Assembly (NCBI GenBank): GCA_900758475.1
Contig: CAAERQ010000015.1
Coordinates: forward strand, 1 to 43,377
Length of the DNA: 43,377 nt
Source: an uncultured Collinsella sp.
Lineage (GTDB): Bacteria; Actinomycetota; Coriobacteriia; Coriobacteriales; Coriobacteriaceae
Reading direction: 5' to 3'
Shown piece after piece: positions 41,016 to 43,377 of this stretch. The notes below the pieces were generated by a model, which was given only the letters and a program-made list of their open reading frames with translations, ran no database searches and was not told where the DNA came from. Numbering within the stretch: position 1 is the stretch's first letter; every line of letters begins with the position of its first letter. Both the position numbers and the translations under genes were made by a program.

Positions 41016-41663
41016 ATGGGTTTCATTAATTTTATCGCTGAGCTGCTCAAAGACCCGCGCACCGCGATTGCCAGCTGGATCGCCGCCGGCCCGCTTATGG
41101 CCTACGGCTGCGTGTTCTTGATCATCTTTATCGAGACGGGCGTGGTGTTCTTCCCGTTCCTTCCCGGCGATTCGCTGCTGTTTGCCTCGGGCTTCTTTGC
41201 CCACAACGGCGGCTTTAACATCGTGGCGCTTCTGGCCACCGCATGGGCCGCAGCCATCCTGGGCGATCAGTGCAACTTTATGATCGGCCACTTCTTTGGC
41301 AAAAAGATTATCGCCTCGGGCAAGGTAAAGGCCATGACGCCCGAGCGCATCAAAAAGTCCGAGGACTTCTTGGATAAGTGGGGCCATCTGGCCATCTTCC
41401 TCGGCCGCTTCTTCCCGTTCATCCGAACCTTTGTGCCTTTTATCGCCGGCATGGGCGGCATGCATTGGCGCAACTTTGTCGTCTTCAACGTGTTGGGTGG
41501 CATTACCTGGTCGACGGTCTTTACGCTGCTGGGTTACTTCTTTGGCGGCATTCCCTTTGTGCAGGAGCACTTTGAGCTGCTGATTATCGGCATTGTCGCC
41601 GTGTCGATCATCCCGACCGTGGTCGGCCTGGTTAAGGCTAAGCTGGGCAAAAAGAACGTGTAG
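41016..41663 (+). CDS. DedA-family membrane protein
   Basis: This 215-aa protein belongs to the DedA/VTT family, whose members act in membrane homeostasis and, in some cases, lipid scrambling or undecaprenyl-phosphate recycling. The family motifs FLPGDSLLFASG and GRFFPFIRTFVPFIAGMGGM are intact, with about five hydrophobic segments. GAGAGG precedes the ATG at 41016. TATACT near 40963 is a possible -10. The 223 bp between cysE and this gene hold only promoter-like sequence. Confidence 0.92.
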   Translation: MGFINFIAELLKDPRTAIASWIAAGPLMAYGCVFLIIFIETGVVFFPFLPGDSLLFASGFFAHNGGFNIVALLATAWAAAILGDQCNFMIGHFFGKKIIASGKVKAMTPERIKKSEDFLDKWGHLAIFLGRFFPFIRTFVPFIAGMGGMHWRNFVVFNVLGGITWSTVFTLLGYFFGGIPFVQEHFELLIIGIVAVSIIPTVVGLVKAKLGKKNV

Positions 41664-41691
41664 CTCGAGCCAGCGCGCAGACCGTGCAGTT

Positions 41692-41726
41692 GAGGCCCGT
41701 CACCGCTTACGGTGGCGGGCCTCTTT
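41692..41726 (+). terminator. Terminator after the DedA gene
   Basis: A 13-bp stem (41692-41704 with 41711-41723, one G-T pair, core AGGCCCG) is followed by TTTAG, a short T-run. Confidence 0.82.
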
Positions 41727-41746
41727 AGTTTCGGTCAAATGAAAAT

Positions 41747-41799
41747 ACTTTACTTAGTTAAAGAAAAGCGTTTTATCAGACGCGTGCGGGGGGTACAAT
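41747..41799 (+). promoter_or_regulatory. ilvE upstream operator and -10
   Basis: ACTTTACTTAGTTAAAG (41747-41763) has CTTTA/TAAAG arms and matches the operator at 10851-10867 of the amino-acid importer in 15 of 17 positions. TACAAT at 41794-41799 is a likely -10, placing the dyad about 50 bp before the transcription start, an activator-like position. Confidence 0.55.
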
Positions 41800-41806
41800 C
41801 TCGTGC

Positions 41807-41956
41807 ATGCGAATCGACGTGCCATCGGCTTTGATGCCGTTCGCGTGTCCCGTCCGGCTCTACGCTCCGGGCGTGCGACGTTGCGACGCGGTCGGCCTCG
41901 GTCCTTGCGTGCGAGTTCGCGAGTATGCAACTGTGTATGTAAGGAGCGACATATGA
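41807..41956 (+). CDS. Possible upstream ORF overlapping the ilvE start
   Basis: An ATG at 41807, only 8 bp after the predicted -10, opens a 49-codon frame that ends in TGA at 41954-41956, giving the ATGA overlap typical of translational coupling with ilvE. The peptide has many Val, Leu and Arg but no run of regulatory codons. If real it would be a nearly leaderless uORF. The frame may be open by chance in this GC-rich leader, so support is weak. Confidence 0.3.
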   Translation: MRIDVPSALMPFACPVRLYAPGVRRCDAVGLGPCVRVREYATVYVRSDI

Positions 41957-43005
41957 CTGTCGAGAAGAAGGATATCGATTGGGGTAGCCTCGGCTTTGGC
42001 TACATGAAGACCGATTACAGCTACGAGGCTCATTGGAAGGATGGCGAGTGGGACGAGGGCGGCCTGACCACCGACCACACCCTGCATGTCTCCGAGTGCG
42101 GTGGCATCTTCCATTACTGCCAGGAGGTCTTTGAGGGCCTGAAGGCCTACACCGCCGAGGACGGCAGCATCGTCTGCTTCCGTCCCGACATGAACGCCGA
42201 GCGCATGTATAACTCTGCCCAGCGCCTCGAGATGCCCCCGTTCCCCAAGGACAAGTTCGTTGAGGCCGTTAAGCAGGTCGTTTCTGCCAACGCCGCCTGG
42301 GTTCCGCCCTTCGGCTCCGGCGCGACTCTGTATGTCCGTCCGTTTATGATCGGCTCCGGTGACGTGATTGGCGTGGCTCCCGCTCCTGAGTACACGTTCC
42401 GTATTCTCGTGACTCCGGTCGGTCCGTACTTTAAGGGTGGCCTCAAGCCCGTCAAGCTGCGCGTTTCCGAGTACGACCGCGCCGCACCGCACGGCACCGG
42501 TAATATCAAGGCCGGCCTGAACTACGCCATGTCCCTTAAGCCCACGATGGAGGCTCACCGCGAGGGCTATGCCGAGAACTTGTATCTCGACTCCGAGTCC
42601 CGCACCTATGTCGAGGAGACCGGTGGCGCGAACGTTCTGTTCGTGAAGGAGGACGGCACGCTTGTCGTCCCGCAGTCGCACACCGACTCCATCCTGCCCT
42701 CCATCACCCGCCGTTCGCTCGTTCAGGTCGCCGAGGATTTGGGCATGACCGTCGACCAGCGTCCCGTCGAGTGGGCCGAGGTCAAGGCCGGCACCTTTGT
42801 TGAGTGCGGTCTGTGCGGCACCGCTGCCGTTATCTCCCCAGTCGGTGAGATCGACAACAAGGTCTACGGTGCCGATGAGACCGTGACCTTCCCGGCTGGC
42901 TACACCGAGATCGGTCCTGTGATGAAGAAGCTCCGCGAGACCCTGACTGGCATCCAGTCCGGTGCTGTCGAGGATAAGCACAACTGGGTTTACACCGTGG
43001 CGTAA
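41953..43005 (+). CDS. ilvE: Branched-chain amino acid aminotransferase
   Basis: This 350-aa fold-type IV PLP enzyme transfers amino groups between glutamate and the keto acids of valine, leucine and isoleucine. The PLP lysine is K186 in GTGNIKAGLNYA, with FEGLKAY and YVEETGGANVLFV typical of the long BCAT form. AAGGAG (41941-41946) sets the ATG at 41953 within a longer open frame from 41803. It stands alone, without other ilv or leu genes nearby. Confidence 0.95.
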   Translation: MTVEKKDIDWGSLGFGYMKTDYSYEAHWKDGEWDEGGLTTDHTLHVSECGGIFHYCQEVFEGLKAYTAEDGSIVCFRPDMNAERMYNSAQRLEMPPFPKDKFVEAVKQVVSANAAWVPPFGSGATLYVRPFMIGSGDVIGVAPAPEYTFRILVTPVGPYFKGGLKPVKLRVSEYDRAAPHGTGNIKAGLNYAMSLKPTMEAHREGYAENLYLDSESRTYVEETGGANVLFVKEDGTLVVPQSHTDSILPSITRRSLVQVAEDLGMTVDQRPVEWAEVKAGTFVECGLCGTAAVISPVGEIDNKVYGADETVTFPAGYTEIGPVMKKLRETLTGIQSGAVEDKHNWVYTVA

Positions 43006-43077
43006 CCTGGCTTCGTAATTCTCATCAAGCCCTGACCGAGGCGGACCGGCCTATCTCCCGGCGCGTCCTCGGACATG

Positions 43078-43118
43078 AAAGAACCTCCGCTGCGCACTAC
43101 GTGCGGCGGAGGTTCTTT
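43078..43118 (+). terminator. Terminator of ilvE
   Basis: AAAGAACCTCCGC (43078-43090) pairs perfectly with GCGGAGGTTCTTT (43106-43118), extended by CGCAC/GTGCG around TAC. A weaker hairpin (CCGAGG/CCTCGG) lies just before it at about 43037-43071. Confidence 0.9.
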
Positions 43119-43214
43119 CGTTCTGCGGAGTGCGCCGGAAAGGAAGGTCGCCCTCGGGCCTGCGTTACCTCGGCGCTACCGTTACGGGCAATATAGATCT
43201 GAATTAAAGATGGC

Positions 43215-43324
43215 GCGCGGCCTTTTAGGCCGCGCTTTTGTTCAAGACTTTAGTCTGCTGGCCGCGCAGCGGCCAGCTTTGAACCACCCGCTACGCGGGT
43301 GGAGACAAACGGCTTTACAAAGCC
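43215..43324 (+). mobile_element. Hairpin array resembling an IS200/IS605 end or omega-RNA
   Basis: Five hairpins follow each other: 43215-43223/43227-43235 (GCGCGGCCT, then TTTT), 43245-43249/43252-43256 (AGACT/AGTCT), 43257-43265/43269-43277 (GCTGGCCGC), 43284-43291/43295-43302 (CCACCCGC/GCGGGTGG) and 43311-43316/43319-43324 (GGCTTT/AAAGCC). Subterminal hairpins of this kind are typical of IS200/IS605 elements and of TnpB-associated omega-RNAs. No transposase or TnpB is in the window, so an element would have to continue to the right or be a remnant. The assignment is inference. Confidence 0.4.
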
Positions 43325-43377
43325 ACCCCTCCGACCGATATTGACGATTGTTCAGGCCGTCAAGAATTCGAGTCGAA

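Noticed and set aside
41800..41952. T-box or classic leader-peptide attenuator before ilvE
   Set aside because: There is no T-box consensus, no terminator/antiterminator pair and no run of Ile/Leu/Val codons.

Overview
The window is a gene-dense, high-GC chromosomal segment with intrinsic terminators, AGGAGG-type ribosome binding sites and many GTG starts. It looks like a gut Actinomycetota genome of class Coriobacteriia, most likely Collinsella or a close relative. This is inferred from base composition, codon usage and gene content; no 16S or marker search was possible.

Layout. 1-2.2 kb: end of an upstream gene, a tail-anchored hypothetical protein, a small heat shock protein and a WalJ/YycJ-type metallo-beta-lactamase protein. 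2.3-6.7 kb: the classic tilS-hpt-ftsH block. 6.8-10.5 kb: a PLP aminotransferase, a PHP-domain hydrolase and an RlmD-type RNA methyltransferase. 10.6-13.2 kb: a 151-bp palindrome followed by a polar amino-acid ABC importer operon. 13.4-16.6 kb: an EF-G-like protein with degenerate GTPase motifs and a secreted nuclease. 16.8-24.2 kb: a LacI regulator divergent from a carbohydrate operon (PTS EIIBC, GatZ/KbaZ-like protein, transaldolase-like aldolase, split transketolase, PTS EIIA). 24.2-25.0 kb: a 780-bp convergent intergenic region packed with palindromes. 25.0-30.9 kb: larE, a HAD phosphatase, a second LacI regulator, glmS and a GntR regulator. 31.0-35.6 kb: a YeiH-type exporter, a Fis-type regulator with a degenerate AAA core, a membrane protein, a nitroreductase and a small unknown protein. 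35.7-40 kb: a MarR regulator with a heterodimeric ABC exporter. 40-43 kb: cysE, a DedA protein and ilvE. The right edge carries a run of hairpins resembling an IS200/IS605 end or an omega-RNA.

Metabolic logic. The PTS operon can bring in a ketose as a phosphate, and GatZ-like, aldolase and transketolase activities could feed it into glycolysis and the pentose phosphate pool. The amino-acid importer and ilvE share a palindromic operator-like sequence (arms CTTTA and TAAAG), which suggests a common amino-acid regulator.

Most unusual signal. Intergenic regions hold several families of long hairpins whose arms vary while their cores stay constant. The best is a repeat unit of about 143 bp present twice (24821-24964 and 34313-34454), each time just beyond the stop of a minus-strand gene. 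Its 60-nt core is nearly identical in both copies. The 20-bp closing stem differs in sequence but remains paired in both, and three further core pairs change in a compensated way. This is strong evidence of selection for a folded RNA (or single-stranded DNA). I do not recognise it as a named family.
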